Below are positions 30,101 to 33,760 of a DNA stretch of 64,000 nucleotides, piece by piece. Every line of letters begins with the position of its first letter. Position 1 is the first letter of the stretch. The position numbers were made by a program, and so were the translations under genes. The DNA comes from Norana najaformis (Eukaryota > Annelida > Clitellata > Crassiclitellata > Hormogastridae), in contig OZ029929.1 in NCBI GenBank assembly GCA_964023275.1, forward strand, positions 682,001-746,000, written 5' to 3'. A model generated the notes under the pieces. It saw nothing but the letters and a program-made list of their open reading frames with translations, was not told the origin of the DNA and searched no databases.

Positions 30101-31329
30101 AAATATAAGGAATAATCTTCACTGGCTGATCTATGCTCTTGGCAGGTTGTTTGTTTATACTTCTTGTCAATGTTTCCAAGCAGAATTCAGTAGAGTTGTT
30201 TAGGTGGGAAGTAAACAGCAAGCCCTGTGATGAGCTGGCCCCATGTCCTGGACCCTGGGATTCGCCCACTGCCGGATAGAGGGCTAAGAGTTGGAAATGA
30301 GCGCCTCCCCAACACTTGCCTGATTTCTTCCTCTTCCATTTATCTCTCATTTTCTGGTTCAATTCCAGACACAACCCACCATGACCATCTGACTCTCTGC
30401 TTGCCTGACTCTTGGATCGTGACCTGAAACCGAACCATTCCTGCCTATCGATTTTTTTTTGACTGAGCACCTTGAATAAACTGGTTCCTGCGACTTAGCT
30501 TTCATTGGGTGCTGTAGAAATTTCCAGCTTACGATTACGATAGTACTGTAAGACATAGGAGCTATACTTTTATCAACTGAACTGTTAGTCTTGAGGATTG
30601 GTGATTTTTATGTTGAATGGAATTAGGAATTAGAATTATAGCGCCTTCAAAAAAGATGTTGTTATTGAAACGATCCAGGTGTTCGTGGTTGTGCTAGAGT
30701 ATGCGCATTTTGAAGGATTAGGCTTCAGCTTGTGTCAATTTTTGAGGTTATGGTTTGAACAGAGGTCATGAGTTTGTGGACTTTTTATTTATTTATTTTT
30801 ATTTTTTTTTATTTAGGAATACCTGGTTGACTTTTTCATTGACGGCAAATGTCTCCAGCCCATCACGGACAAATACATCAACAGCAAGTTGCCTTACAAC
30901 GTCATCGAATCCGAGATTCGCGATCAGCCGAACTGGCCCCCCATCTCCACCTCTGGAACTACAGTCGCTGACCTGATGCGACTCGAGCATCTCGCTGGCG
31001 CCGATGCTGCAGACAACGTCGCCGAGAGCAAGCCGCTGGTCGACGATGAGTCGGACGACGAACAGATGTCGAGATGTTCTTCCAAGCGTCACTACGAGAC
31101 ACCGAACATTTCTAAGGATGTCGAAGCCATGGAATCGAACAATTCCTGGCGGATCGAAGCAGATTCCTACGCAGTGCAGCAGAATGCCAATTCCTGGCAG
31201 ATCGGCACGAATTATGTAGCTCCAGTATTGTCGGAGGAGGATTCGCGGTTGACACCGCTTGTTCCAAACGTGGATCTGTCATCGACTGAGCTCAGTGACA
31301 AGAAAACGGTGGAAATGACGATTTTATGA
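617..31329 (+). CDS. ATP13A3-like: P5B-type transport ATPase (ATP13A2/3-like), 3' part of gene, 22 exons
   Basis: Joining 22 exons gives one open frame of 1073 residues ending in TGA; every exon phase agrees with the next. Residue numbers below count from the first visible exon. In order they show M3-M4-like membrane segments, TGES in the actuator domain (split by intron 3), PPALP (242-246, P5B signature in M4), DKTGT with the phosphorylated Asp at 285, [11 protein letters not shown] and KGSPE in the nucleotide-binding domain, [12 protein letters not shown] in the hinge, then M5-M10 and a Ser/Asp-rich cytosolic tail of about 165 residues. Family knowledge: P5B ATPases export polyamines from late endosomes and lysosomes. 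The N-terminal region and first membrane segments lie beyond the left edge. Assignment to ATP13A2 versus ATP13A3 is not resolvable here; invertebrates often carry one pro-orthologue. The tail is longer than in the human proteins as I recall them. Confidence 0.95.
885..1080 (-). mobile_element. tRNA-derived SINE, family A
   Basis: Reverse copy. On the - strand it reads a tRNA-like head (TTGGTTAGAGCGC, then a GGTTCAAGCC-type B box), a body with TTACTGTGTAGG and AAGCCCTTCACT, then a TAATAAT tail. Other copies: 13418, 23957, 33575, 43485, 46525, 52535, 56165. Confidence 0.7.
1305..1440 (-). mobile_element. 5'-truncated LINE, 3' coding end
   Basis: The - strand encodes [18 protein letters not shown] then LLRSLY and a stop. 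This is the WNSLP...F..LL signature found at the C-terminal end of many non-LTR retrotransposon ORF2 proteins. Confidence 0.55.
2075..2545. repeat. AT-rich dispersed repeat, copy 1
   Basis: Shares long similar stretches with 7005-7450 and 7770-8095, including AATAGAGGTGT, ACCCCAATTTTTCT and CATTTGCATTCGCTAGGTG. No coding capacity is seen. Possibly a non-autonomous element; ends are not defined. Confidence 0.5.
2655..2845 (-). mobile_element. (TCTG)n then older LINE 3' tail, interrupted by the RTE LINE
   Basis: A TCTG microsatellite (2660-2700) is followed by a reverse copy of the common tail family. Its - strand contains ACCTGGAAC, CTATCGATTTTGTTTTGA and GGGCGCTGTAGAAATCTCGA, ending in TTACGAT. 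The same element resumes at 6164 after the inserted LINE, so the insertion is nested. Confidence 0.65.
2846..2914. repeat. Target-site duplication, left copy (69 bp)
   Basis: Identical base for base to 6095-6163. It begins ACGGCTGAGGTGGGTG and ends GGGGAATCTGGGT. Flanking bases differ on both sides, which fixes its length at 69 bp. Confidence 0.93.
2915..6094 (-). mobile_element. Full-length RTE-like non-LTR retrotransposon
   Basis: A 3180-bp insertion in ATPase intron 1 (antisense to the gene) flanked by identical 69-bp duplications. On the - strand it has a short 5' leader of about 131 bp, one 1008-residue ORF, and a 3' UTR of only about 22 bp ending in tandem AACAG units. A single apurinic-endonuclease/reverse-transcriptase ORF, a near-absent 3' UTR and a short-repeat tail are RTE-clade traits. 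The ORF is undamaged and a second copy at 58000-58493 differs at about two sites in some 480 bp, so the family has moved recently. Confidence 0.92.
2937..5963 (-). CDS. LINE ORF: APE endonuclease plus reverse transcriptase
   Basis: 1008 residues. The basic, Gly-rich N-terminus (1-63) is followed by an apurinic-type endonuclease: VGTWNVRSM (66-74), AEVRW (98-102), GDFNAKVG (204-211), SDHNLL (297-302). The reverse transcriptase follows: [38 protein letters not shown] (motif A), [14 protein letters not shown] (motif B), and RYADD with the catalytic Asp pair at 754-755. A C-terminal region ends with GHIMRKEG and a GRKRGRPR basic patch. All catalytic signatures are present with no internal stop, so the product may be active. 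An alternative start is Met64 (MRVGTWN). Similar proteins are often mislabelled 'craniofacial development protein 2-like' in gene sets. Confidence 0.93.
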   Translation of the reverse strand: MESKLNPYRLGRRPGSQGPRPLLSNQDRVGKSATGRRGGGNTGTEEIEERGKSDDDIFQLRKRMRVGTWNVRSMIQLGKTQVLGKEMERMRLEVCGLAEVRWGGRGHFITSEGHMIVYSGEETQGHGGVGVWIQKNRIKALIGYETISSRILVVRLKAKPRCISMIQVYAPTTDGEEDEVEEFYQMLAKALKNIPKRDITMVMGDFNAKVGKSRIEPVTGGEGLGEINGRGERLIDFCMEQELGLANTWFKQHPRRLSTWTSPDGRTKNQIDYIGIDRKWKTCINKCKTYPGADCNSDHNLLVATLKIRLGRKKQEEVIKRLNVEDLAGNKGITYEIEVANRFEALNTVIEERSPNELWKETKDILFTAAEEIVGYRRRDKGKPWITKETVELINKKREAKQKDREEYKELKAEVQRHLRNDKQKQLEEVCEKAEIENKKGNSRYLYRTVRSITNKFQPKIHCIQAENGEYITDTEGIAERWRQYCEELYDDKEVKEDTNEYEREPPPLRSEVARAIKQCANGKSAGPDGIPAELFKYGGEATVDRFHLICTALWEDGEWPEDWADSIFVPIPKKGDARQCTNYRTVALVAHASKIMLRIILERIRNQTEAEVAEEQAGFRKARGTRDQITNLRIIMQKANEHQQPLFMCFVDFKKAFDSIAHETLWTTMIEMGFPGHIIKLLSKLYKKQNAKIKVAGTLSGEFRVRRGVRQGCVLSPSLFNILAERVMREALEGFDGGVQIGGRRLTNLRYADDIVLITESEKELQTLVERLDRAGRKYGMRINTDKTKVMTTAETRCQISIGQETVEQVNTFMYLGSRIDRDSDCGAEIRVRLAKGYAMATNLKKIWKSHGISLVTKMRLLMTLVWPVALYGCESWTLRKEEERRIEAFEMKCLRMIMQISWMEMRSNEWVLEAAGVERNLLKTVRKRKLIYFGHIMRKEGTCIEKEIIQGTIPGGRKRGRPRINWLGNIRAWTGLTMEEMLRLVEDRGHWRNIVHDAAESRNEEG
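6095..6163. repeat. Target-site duplication, right copy (69 bp)
   Basis: Perfect copy of 2846-2914 at the 5' side of the inserted LINE. Confidence 0.93.
6164..6250 (-). mobile_element. Continuation of the older LINE tail split by the RTE insertion
   Basis: AGGAGTGTTTTTAGTTTTGA and GTGGAAGACCTGC recur in the unbroken copy at 27980-28030, showing that this segment was once continuous with 2695-2914. Confidence 0.6.
6313..6733. repeat. (GTAT)n / GTATAT compound microsatellite, ~420 bp
   Basis: An almost pure tetranucleotide run with periodic TATA steps. The three open frames through it are a by-product of the repeat. Confidence 0.97.
6734..8175. repeat. Rest of ATPase intron 1: AT-rich dispersed repeats and a short tandem block
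   Basis: 7005-7450 and 7770-8095 are copies of the element at 2075-2545. Between them, 7415-7640 holds about four ~50-bp units containing CATTTGCATTGACTAGGTGG and CTGTGCTTTATTGAAAATG. No exon is seen. Confidence 0.55.
8176..8729. repeat. AT-rich intron end with a (TA)n run
   Basis: No exon or recognised element. A TA dinucleotide run occupies about 8557-8632. The intron ends in TTCTGTTGTTGTTGTAAG at exon b. Confidence 0.7.
8730..8799 (+). CDS. ATP13A3-like: ATPase exon b (residues 46-68)
   Basis: Encodes MQRALKSTL...[11 protein letters not shown] and joins the M4 side to the actuator domain. Acceptor TTGTAAG, donor GTAAGT, phase 0 to 1. Confidence 0.85.
8835..9115. repeat. Intron 2 minisatellite of ~12-13-bp CACCTGT units
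   Basis: The units alternate TTGATCACCTGTA and TTGTTCACCTGTC and fill nearly all of this ~330-bp intron. The natural intron end, TTTTGTTGACCTGTGGTTACAG, resembles the unit, so the array probably grew from the branch-point/acceptor region. Confidence 0.9.
9130..9261 (+). CDS. ATP13A3-like: ATPase exon c (residues 69-112), actuator domain
   Basis: Encodes [13 protein letters not shown] and [19 protein letters not shown]; the Gly of TGES is split over the junction. Donor ACAG/GTAGGA, phase 1 to 1. Confidence 0.96.
9262..10197. repeat. Splice-donor minisatellite, ~37 copies of a 25-bp unit
   Basis: Starts exactly at the authentic 5' splice site of exon c. Each unit contains TGCAGGTAAGAACC or a close variant (GTAAGAACA, GTAAAAGCC), followed by AGGTCAAGTCA. 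Nearly every unit therefore carries a consensus U1-type donor CAG/GTAAGA. Variant units recur in a higher-order pattern. Confidence 0.97.
10198..11579. repeat. Intron 3 remainder: AAT/ATT block and LINE 3' ends
   Basis: 10340-10490 is (AAT)n running into (ATT)n and can fold on itself. 10966-11110 is a reverse LINE-end fragment shared with 40090-40225. 11118-11460 (+) encodes [18 protein letters not shown] and [17 protein letters not shown] then a stop, a typical non-LTR C-terminus, followed by GCGCTATATAAAAGATTAG. Confidence 0.6.
11580..11753 (+). CDS. ATP13A3-like: ATPase exon d (residues 113-170), actuator domain end
   Basis: Encodes [14 protein letters not shown] and [20 protein letters not shown], very close to the P5B consensus [12 protein letters not shown]. 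Acceptor TTGAACAG, donor CAG/GTGGGT, phase 1 to 1. Confidence 0.96.
11754..12332. repeat. Intron 4 with a LINE 3' end
   Basis: 11800-11990 (+) reads [20 protein letters not shown] then LKTVLFS and a stop, ending in GGGCGCTATATAAATTGA and a GAAT/GAAA run. The rest shows nothing recognisable. Confidence 0.55.
12333..12478 (+). CDS. ATP13A3-like: ATPase exon e (residues 171-219)
   Basis: Encodes [20 protein letters not shown] (a P5B hallmark) and a hydrophobic helix [19 protein letters not shown]. Acceptor TGCTTAG, donor ATG/GTAGGA, phase 1 to 0. Confidence 0.96.
12520..13030. repeat. (CATC)n/(ATCC)n degenerate microsatellite, ~510 bp
   Basis: Fills intron 5 with CATCCATC, CATTCATC and related steps. 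Confidence 0.95.
13081..13343 (+). CDS. ATP13A3-like: ATPase exon f (residues 220-307), M4 and phosphorylation site
   Basis: Encodes [20 protein letters not shown], the P5B PPALP motif in M4, and [19 protein letters not shown] with the catalytic Asp. Acceptor TTCCTGTAG, donor GC/GTAAGT, phase 0 to 2. This exon alone identifies the family. Confidence 0.98.
13391..14326. repeat. Intron 6: SINE A, dispersed repeat, ~18-26-bp tandem block
   Basis: 13418-13620 (+) is a SINE A copy with ATTGGTTAGAGTGC and an AATAATAATAAT tail. 13625-13900 resembles the family at 39908 and 55216. 14020-14290 holds degenerate repeats of TAGGGGTTATTAGGT and AAAGATAGCCATGG ending 37 bp before exon g; several units contain AGGTAAAGA or AGGTGAAGA donor-like strings. 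Confidence 0.6.
14327..14474 (+). CDS. ATP13A3-like: ATPase exon g (residues 307-356), nucleotide-binding domain
   Basis: Encodes [20 protein letters not shown] and [12 protein letters not shown], matching the P5B ATCHSLT and GDPLD.KMFEA motifs. Acceptor TTTCCAG, donor TGG/GTACAT, phase 2 to 0. Confidence 0.97.
14537..14975. repeat. (TA)n run and a LINE tail in intron 7
   Basis: 14537-14582 is (TA)n. 14700-14975 (+) is a copy of the common LINE tail: CTTGACCTGGAACCGAACCC, CTATCGATTTTGTTTTGA, and an end in TTACGATTACGATTAC. Confidence 0.75.
15085..15198 (+). CDS. ATP13A3-like: ATPase exon h (residues 357-394)
   Basis: Encodes [19 protein letters not shown], matching the MPTVVRPP region of ATP13A3. 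Acceptor CGTTTAG, donor GAC/GTAGGT, phase 0 to 0. Confidence 0.93.
15267..16460. repeat. Array of acceptor + mini-exon + donor cassettes before exon i
   Basis: Tandem ~73-bp units (some shortened), each with GATTGGCTTTGCCTGTGCAG (acceptor-like), a ~36-nt stretch and CTCAG/GTAAGACT (donor-like). Cassettes bounded by AG...GT: 15299-15335, 15377-15411, 15449-15484, 15568-15603, 15687-15722, 15760-15795, 15831-15866, 15908-15943, 15981-16016. The true exon i acceptor, ACCTGTGCAG/GTGATGCCATATGAGA, resembles the unit, so the array looks like copies of that boundary. Confidence 0.95.
16080..16230 (+). mobile_element. Head-truncated SINE A inserted in the cassette array
   Basis: Begins at GGCTTGTAACG (A box missing), contains the B-box-like GGGTTTGAGC, and ends GGCGCTTAATAAATGCAGAA. 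Short ATATTA repeats flank it, consistent with a target duplication. Confidence 0.7.
16461..16617 (+). CDS. ATP13A3-like: ATPase exon i (residues 395-447), nucleotide-binding domain
   Basis: Encodes [20 protein letters not shown] and [18 protein letters not shown] is the nucleotide-binding KGAPE motif. Donor ACAG/GTAGTC, phase 0 to 1. Confidence 0.97.
16618..17493. repeat. Intron 9: SINE pieces, LINE tail and TCTG microsatellite
   Basis: 16690-16765 is a reverse fragment of the 'AACTTCTA..GCACCGGTGTCTAATGC' family. 16900-17045 is a reverse SINE B fragment. 17155-17305 (+) is a LINE tail ending TTACGATTACGATA. 17340-17492 is (TCTG)n/(GGCT)n running directly into the exon j acceptor. Confidence 0.7.
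17494..17611 (+). CDS. ATP13A3-like: ATPase exon j (residues 447-486)
   Basis: Encodes [20 protein letters not shown] and ALAHKQL (the P5B GFRVIALA.K motif). Acceptor TCTGTCTAG, donor AAAG/GTACTT, phase 1 to 2. Confidence 0.95.
17696..17840. repeat. (GAT)n microsatellite in intron 10
   Basis: ATGATG runs with TGTGATG interruptions filling most of the intron. Confidence 0.95.
17869..17993 (+). CDS. ATP13A3-like: ATPase exon k (residues 486-528), P domain
   Basis: Encodes [19 protein letters not shown] and [11 protein letters not shown], leading into TGDN. Acceptor GTCATCAG, donor ACCG/GTACGT, phase 2 to 1. Confidence 0.97.
18015..18330 (-). mobile_element. Decayed LINE C-terminal fragment
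   Basis: The - strand encodes [19 protein letters not shown] then [14 protein letters not shown], a stop, and [16 protein letters not shown]. This is the familiar C-terminal GRPR region of an APE-type LINE, with stops. Confidence 0.65.
18345..19510. repeat. ~240-bp tandem repeat, about five copies
   Basis: Copies start near 18345, 18598, 18841, 19084 and 19321. Each holds GTGGCGCCACA, GCATTCGCTAGGTGGCGCCA, ACCGTTTGTGAT and ATTCTGCAGGTAATATAGCA. Copies diverge by roughly 10-15% by eye. Part of the unit (GCATTCGCTAGGTGGC) is shared with the intron 1 repeats at 2510 and 8030. Confidence 0.92.
19590..19830 (-). mobile_element. LINE tail, reverse copy
   Basis: CTCGAGATTTCTACAGCGCC, CGATTCTGTTTTG (reverse strand) and CCAGGTCAAGATCC place it in the common tail family; it ends near TGGTGGACAG. 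Confidence 0.75.
19884..20225 (+). mobile_element. tRNA-Asp/Glu-like SINE
   Basis: The head is tRNA-like: GGATGGTCTAGTGGTTACCA, anticodon-loop region ACTGTCAACC, B box GGTTTCAAATCC. A ~250-bp unrelated body and an AATAATAATAAT tail follow. Acceptor stem pairing is poor, so it is not a working tRNA gene. Confidence 0.7.
20386..20537 (+). CDS. ATP13A3-like: ATPase exon l (residues 528-578)
   Basis: Encodes [17 protein letters not shown] (P-domain TGDN motif, MLTA.SVARDC consensus). Acceptor TGATGCAG, donor AAA/GTAGGC, phase 1 to 0. Confidence 0.95.
20590..21276. repeat. Intron 12: (ATT)n blocks and a dispersed palindromic motif
   Basis: ATT-rich microsatellites at 20690-20745 and 21045-21140. 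Around 20755-20785 lies CCCGAGGTATATATGATCCC followed by TCAGGATT, also found near 10500, 29155, 31980, 41625 and 54640. Confidence 0.75.
21277..21384 (+). CDS. ATP13A3-like: ATPase exon m (residues 579-614)
   Basis: Encodes [20 protein letters not shown], matching the P5B ISGKSF..I..HFPDL stretch. Acceptor CTTTGCAG, donor AAG/GTATCT, phase 0 to 0. Confidence 0.92.
21385..22207 (+). mobile_element. LINE tail copies in intron 13
   Basis: 21600-21905 is a (+) tail copy (TTTCACTCAAAACTGAGCAC through GCTTACGATTATGATTATGA). A second, degraded tail follows to about 22015. No exon is seen. Confidence 0.65.
22208..22287 (+). CDS. ATP13A3-like: ATPase exon n (residues 615-641)
   Basis: Encodes [20 protein letters not shown], the P5B VFARM.P.QK..L motif. 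Acceptor GTTGTAG, donor GGA/GTATGT, phase 0 to 2. Confidence 0.94.
22288..22943. repeat. Intron 14 with an (AAT)n run and a SINE C copy
   Basis: (AATAAT) at 22560-22635. 22705-22815 (+) is the repeat containing AGTAACTTCTAAGG, ACAAGGCATCAACTG and GCTGCAATCAGGTCA. Other copies: 29230, 45535, 51215, 52820. Confidence 0.6.
22944..23096 (+). CDS. ATP13A3-like: ATPase exon o (residues 641-692), hinge
   Basis: Encodes [20 protein letters not shown] (catalytic GDGxND hinge) and [20 protein letters not shown]. Acceptor TGTTGTAG, donor CAG/GTACGG, phase 2 to 2. Confidence 0.98.
23176..23665. repeat. Intron 15 minisatellite, ~32/64-bp pyrimidine-rich unit
   Basis: Repeats of CCTACTTTAACCTACCTTTG and CCCTTCCTTTG in an alternating two-unit pattern. 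Each unit has TTTAACC (branch-point-like) and a polypyrimidine stretch. It ends 55 bp before exon p. Confidence 0.93.
23721..23817 (+). CDS. ATP13A3-like: ATPase exon p (residues 692-724), M5-M6 region
   Basis: Encodes [20 protein letters not shown] and [13 protein letters not shown], matching P5[20 protein letters not shown]. Acceptor GTTTTCCAG, donor TGG/GTAAGT, phase 2 to 0. Confidence 0.96.
23957..24126 (-). mobile_element. SINE A copy next to the 42-bp satellite
   Basis: Reverse SINE A: TAATATTATT tail, GGACTTGCTCAGTAACTG body, and a tRNA-like head (CAAGTGCCATAACCAGTCGG) leading directly into the array. Confidence 0.75.
24127..25600. repeat. 42-bp satellite derived from a SINE tRNA head, block 1 (~35 copies)
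   Basis: Unit: TGACCCACATACAAGCTGAG, CGCTCTAACC, then AATGAGCTCCTT or ACTCAGCTCCTG. In reverse it reads CATTGGTTAGAGCGCTCAGC, the A-box segment of SINE A plus a spacer. Two subtypes are interspersed. The last four units grade into SINE-like variants. 42 is a multiple of 3, so spurious long frames (14-residue period) run through it. Confidence 0.97.
25601..25654. other. Non-repeat break in the satellite
   Basis: About 54 bp of AT-rich sequence (contains TTAATATAATAATATG) separating the two blocks. Confidence 0.9.
25655..26336. repeat. 42-bp satellite, block 2 (~16 copies)
   Basis: Same two subtypes as block 1, ending at CCCACATACAAG before a LINE-like end (GAGGTGCTATATAAATTG at 26374). Confidence 0.97.
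26570..26642 (+). CDS. ATP13A3-like: ATPase exon q (residues 725-749)
   Basis: Encodes [20 protein letters not shown], matching the P5B SNL.DFQFLFIDL stretch. Acceptor GTTTTGCAG. I chose the donor GCT/GTAAGT at 26643. A weaker in-phase donor (CTTG/GTATTT) would end the exon at 26633, three residues shorter. It sits right of the 2.2-kb satellite, so simple gene finders may miss it. Confidence 0.88.
26880..27240. repeat. (GAGACA)n and (GTAT)n microsatellites
   Basis: 26880-27050 GAGACAGA-type run; 27090-27235 GTATGT-rich run. Both in intron 17. Confidence 0.93.
27315..27465 (+). CDS. ATP13A3-like: ATPase exon r (residues 749-799)
   Basis: Encodes [20 protein letters not shown] and a membrane helix [17 protein letters not shown]. 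Acceptor TGCTTTTAG, donor CTG/GTCAGT, phase 1 to 2. Confidence 0.93.
27735..28070 (-). mobile_element. LINE tail, longest unbroken reverse copy
   Basis: The - strand encodes [19 protein letters not shown] and [12 protein letters not shown], the C-terminal part of the tail family, ahead of the GGGTGCTGTAGAAG end. Useful as reference for the interrupted copy at 2695/6164. Confidence 0.75.
28162..28301 (+). CDS. ATP13A3-like: ATPase exon s (residues 799-846)
   Basis: Encodes [20 protein letters not shown] then [15 protein letters not shown], matching the P5B SSFQYLI.A...SKG.PFR motif. Acceptor ATTTGTAG, donor ACT/GTGAGT, phase 2 to 1. Confidence 0.96.
28355..28650 (+). mobile_element. tRNA-derived SINE, family B
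   Basis: Head GGCACAGTGGTCTATTGGTA (A box) and GGTTCAACTCC (B box). Body includes AGTAAACGGCAAGTCCTGCC and GGACATTGGGATTCGTCCAT. Ends TATGGGATGCTTTACTTACT. Other copies: 49445, 51600. Confidence 0.8.
28710..28798 (+). CDS. ATP13A3-like: ATPase exon t (residues 846-875), membrane helix
   Basis: Encodes [20 protein letters not shown] then FQWVVDLMQ. Acceptor TTGTTAG, donor CAG/GTCAGC, phase 1 to 0. Confidence 0.9.
28799..29718. repeat. Intron 20 with a SINE C copy
   Basis: A SINE C copy lies at 29226-29340 after an (AAT)n run. The remainder shows nothing recognisable. Confidence 0.5.
29719..29802 (+). CDS. ATP13A3-like: ATPase exon u (residues 876-903), last membrane helix
   Basis: Encodes [20 protein letters not shown] then FFVGYMVE. 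Acceptor GTTTCCAG, donor GAG/GTCTCG, phase 0 to 0. Confidence 0.92.
29803..30816. repeat. Intron 21: SINE B / LINE tail chimera
   Basis: 30208-30330 is SINE B body (TGGGATTCGCCCACTGCCGG) joined directly to the LINE tail family at 30331-30542 (+), which ends in CTTACGATTACGATAG. Confidence 0.6.
30817..31329 (+). CDS. ATP13A3-like: ATPase terminal exon (residues 904-1073, stop TGA)
   Basis: Encodes [20 protein letters not shown] then PNWPPIS (the family's conserved WPP near the C-terminus) and a ~120-residue tail rich in Ser, Asp and Glu that repeats a [20 protein letters not shown]-like motif. Acceptor TTTTATTTAG, phase 0. Confidence 0.93.
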   Translation, partial: EYLVDFFIDGKCLQPITDKYINSKLPYNVIESEIRDQPNWPPISTSGTTVADLMRLEHLAGADAADNVAESKPLVDDESDDEQMSRCSSKRHYETPNISKDVEAMESNNSWRIEADSYAVQQNANSWQIGTNYVAPVLSEEDSRLTPLVPNVDLSSTELSDKKTVEMTIL

Positions 31330-32894
31330 TAAATGTCGTCAACCCTTGTTGCTGGGATTGTCTGATGCCATCCGTTTGTGTGTGGAGTTTGCATCCTTCA
31401 TCAACTTCTTTTCTTGTTATCTGACTTGTTAGTCGGTGATATTGCTAGGAACTGATCGCAGTTGAAATAGTGAGATTTTTACAGTTTTACGTGGAGATCT
31501 TTAACCAAGTTAAGACATTCGTTTTCAAACAGATTTTCTAACATTTTTCCAGCAAGACCACCCAGTCATAGGGGCTGCAGAATCTTTGGAAAAACCAGCA
31601 AACAAATGGAGATTTTAGAAAAATTGTAGACCACCTTCTCTTCTGGTCCTCTGCCCTCAGGCAGGTTCAAATGTCCGATGACGCCACTCCTCTTGGTGCT
31701 GAGCTTCTTTCAGCTGCTGTCTCCATCCATCATCATCCAATTCAGCAGCATCTGACTGGGTCTTCCTCTTGTCTTCTACCAGGAAACATTAAAAGACTGC
31801 TATGGAAAAGTCACCAAATGAGAGGAAGGAATAAGAAGAATTAAGAAACCAATCAAGCTTAACGACTAAGAAACCAAAACATCAGCCTTATCACTTGTTA
31901 TCATTTACCAGTATTGCAATATTGGTATTACTATTGTCATTAATATTACTATAGTATTATAGTTGTTACTATTTGTTACCTGAGGCATATACGATCCCTC
32001 AAGATTCAGAAAACTAAACTACAAGCAAAGGGAAAATGTGCGGAAAATCAGGCCTCATGCTTAGCAGCGTCTATTTTAAATGCAGGTGGGTCTGTAGCTT
32101 TCATGAACTGCACTGGAAAAAACAACATTCGAACTCAACGAATTTTGCTGTGGTGTACGTCGAGAAGGAGAATATCGTAGTAACAATAGCGTGACAACCG
32201 AGTTGCAATTTGCATAATTAATGTAACTAAGTCGAATTGATTAATATTAAGTATGGATGAGTCGAAGCGAAGAGGCTGATAGAAAAGCGTAGTAAATTTT
32301 TATTTAAATCTTGTTGATCATGTGATTTTAGTTATGTGTTTCTGTGTTATGTTGTCGCAATAGTATTAAATATTTTTTAACATTAATGATTTTTGGTACT
32401 GTAACGACTCAATGAACTTTCGTGAGAAATCCGACATTCTTGAATATTGAGGTCATTTTGCTGTATGTTGTGTTGGATTGGTTTGCAGTACGTTGCAATG
32501 TGTTAGTACGTTGCATTGTGTTGCAATGTGTTGCATTTTGTTGCAGTACGTTGCATTGTGTTGCATTGTGTTGCTGTGTGATTTGCAACACGTTTTACCT
32601 GTTTTGTTTCCTATCCGCTGTGTTTTTTTATTTCTATTTAACAAGTGATTCTCAGCTATGGAAATTTTGATTGATATTTAAGTTTTTAGAGTCGCAGATG
32701 ATATTTATTTGAAAGAAATCTTCTCTAAATCTGCAGTATGTTCTCTCAGTGTATTGGAGGAAAACCTATTCAATGGCTATACATGCGACGATTATTATTA
32801 TTATTATTATTATTATTATAGTAGGCCTAATATTTTTTTTAAATATTTGTTTTTTTCCGTAGTTCATTTGTTTGGTCAGTCAGAATTATTCGTC

Positions 32895-32925
<31 letters not shown>

Positions 32926-32933
32926 GTTGTTAC

Positions 32934-32964
<31 letters not shown>

Positions 32965-33575
32965 AGTAGGAGTAGTGGTATCATCATCGTCGTCATCATC
33001 ATTATTGTTGTTATTAATATTATTGTTGTTATTATTATTATTAAAATTAGGTGAGTGTTGTTCTGGTCTTTGCTAACGTCATCAACATGATAATCATCAT
33101 TATAAGCATCTTCGTCTTCTCCTCCTTCTTCTTCTTCATCATCAAACAAGTTTTTGCTGTTGAATTTAGGCTGTGAAATAAATTTGAAGTCACTCTGATA
33201 TTTGTTTTCTTAAATTGATTTAAATTGAGACAATAAAATTAATTTAGTGGCATTTGAACAGTTTACAGCAAACTTAGAATTTCAAGTCGAGGCTATTTGA
33301 AAAATTCAGGATCTTAAAAAATGAGTGTCTTGCCAAATGCAAAAACATGTTTGGCATAAAACATGTAAAACTTTACAGCGTAAGACTCGTGTTTTTACGA
33401 ACGGATTATTTACAATGTACAATATTCTCAATCATTGGTCTCTTGATATTACTAATTGTTTTACACAGTTGTAATTTTTCTCACTTCTGGGATGTTTACC
33501 GTAACTTCTAACTGGTTTAATTTGACGTAATTTCCATTGTATCGCTTTCCACTACATATCTGGAATTGCATTGGG
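31330..33575 (+). other. 3' UTR and downstream repeats
   Basis: AATAAA signals at 33177-33182 and 33232-33237 are plausible polyadenylation sites. Inside are a reverse LINE C-terminal fragment (31640-31790, - strand DGWRQLKEAQHQEEWRHRTF), a TTGCATTGTG/TTGCAGTACG tandem run (32485-32585), and (ATT)n/(TTC)n microsatellites at 32785-33150. Confidence 0.55.
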
Positions 33576-33760
33576 GCGCGGTAGCTGATTGGTTAGAGCG
33601 CTTGGCTTGTAGCGCAGAGATTATGGGTTCGAGCCTCCTGCCCTGAGGTGGTTACTGTGTAGGGACCTTGAGCAAGTCTTTCACTCACAACTGCTCAGTG
33701 CCATCGACTGATGCTCAGTCATTAGATAGTGGCGCTTAATAAATACAGGAATAATAATAA
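33575..33760 (+). mobile_element. SINE A, near-complete copy
   Basis: GTAGCTGATTGGTTAGAGCG (A box), GGGTTCGAGCC (B box), TTACTGTGTAGGGACCTTGA, GGCGCTTAATAAATACAGG, then AATAATAAT. The best reference copy in the window. Confidence 0.85.
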
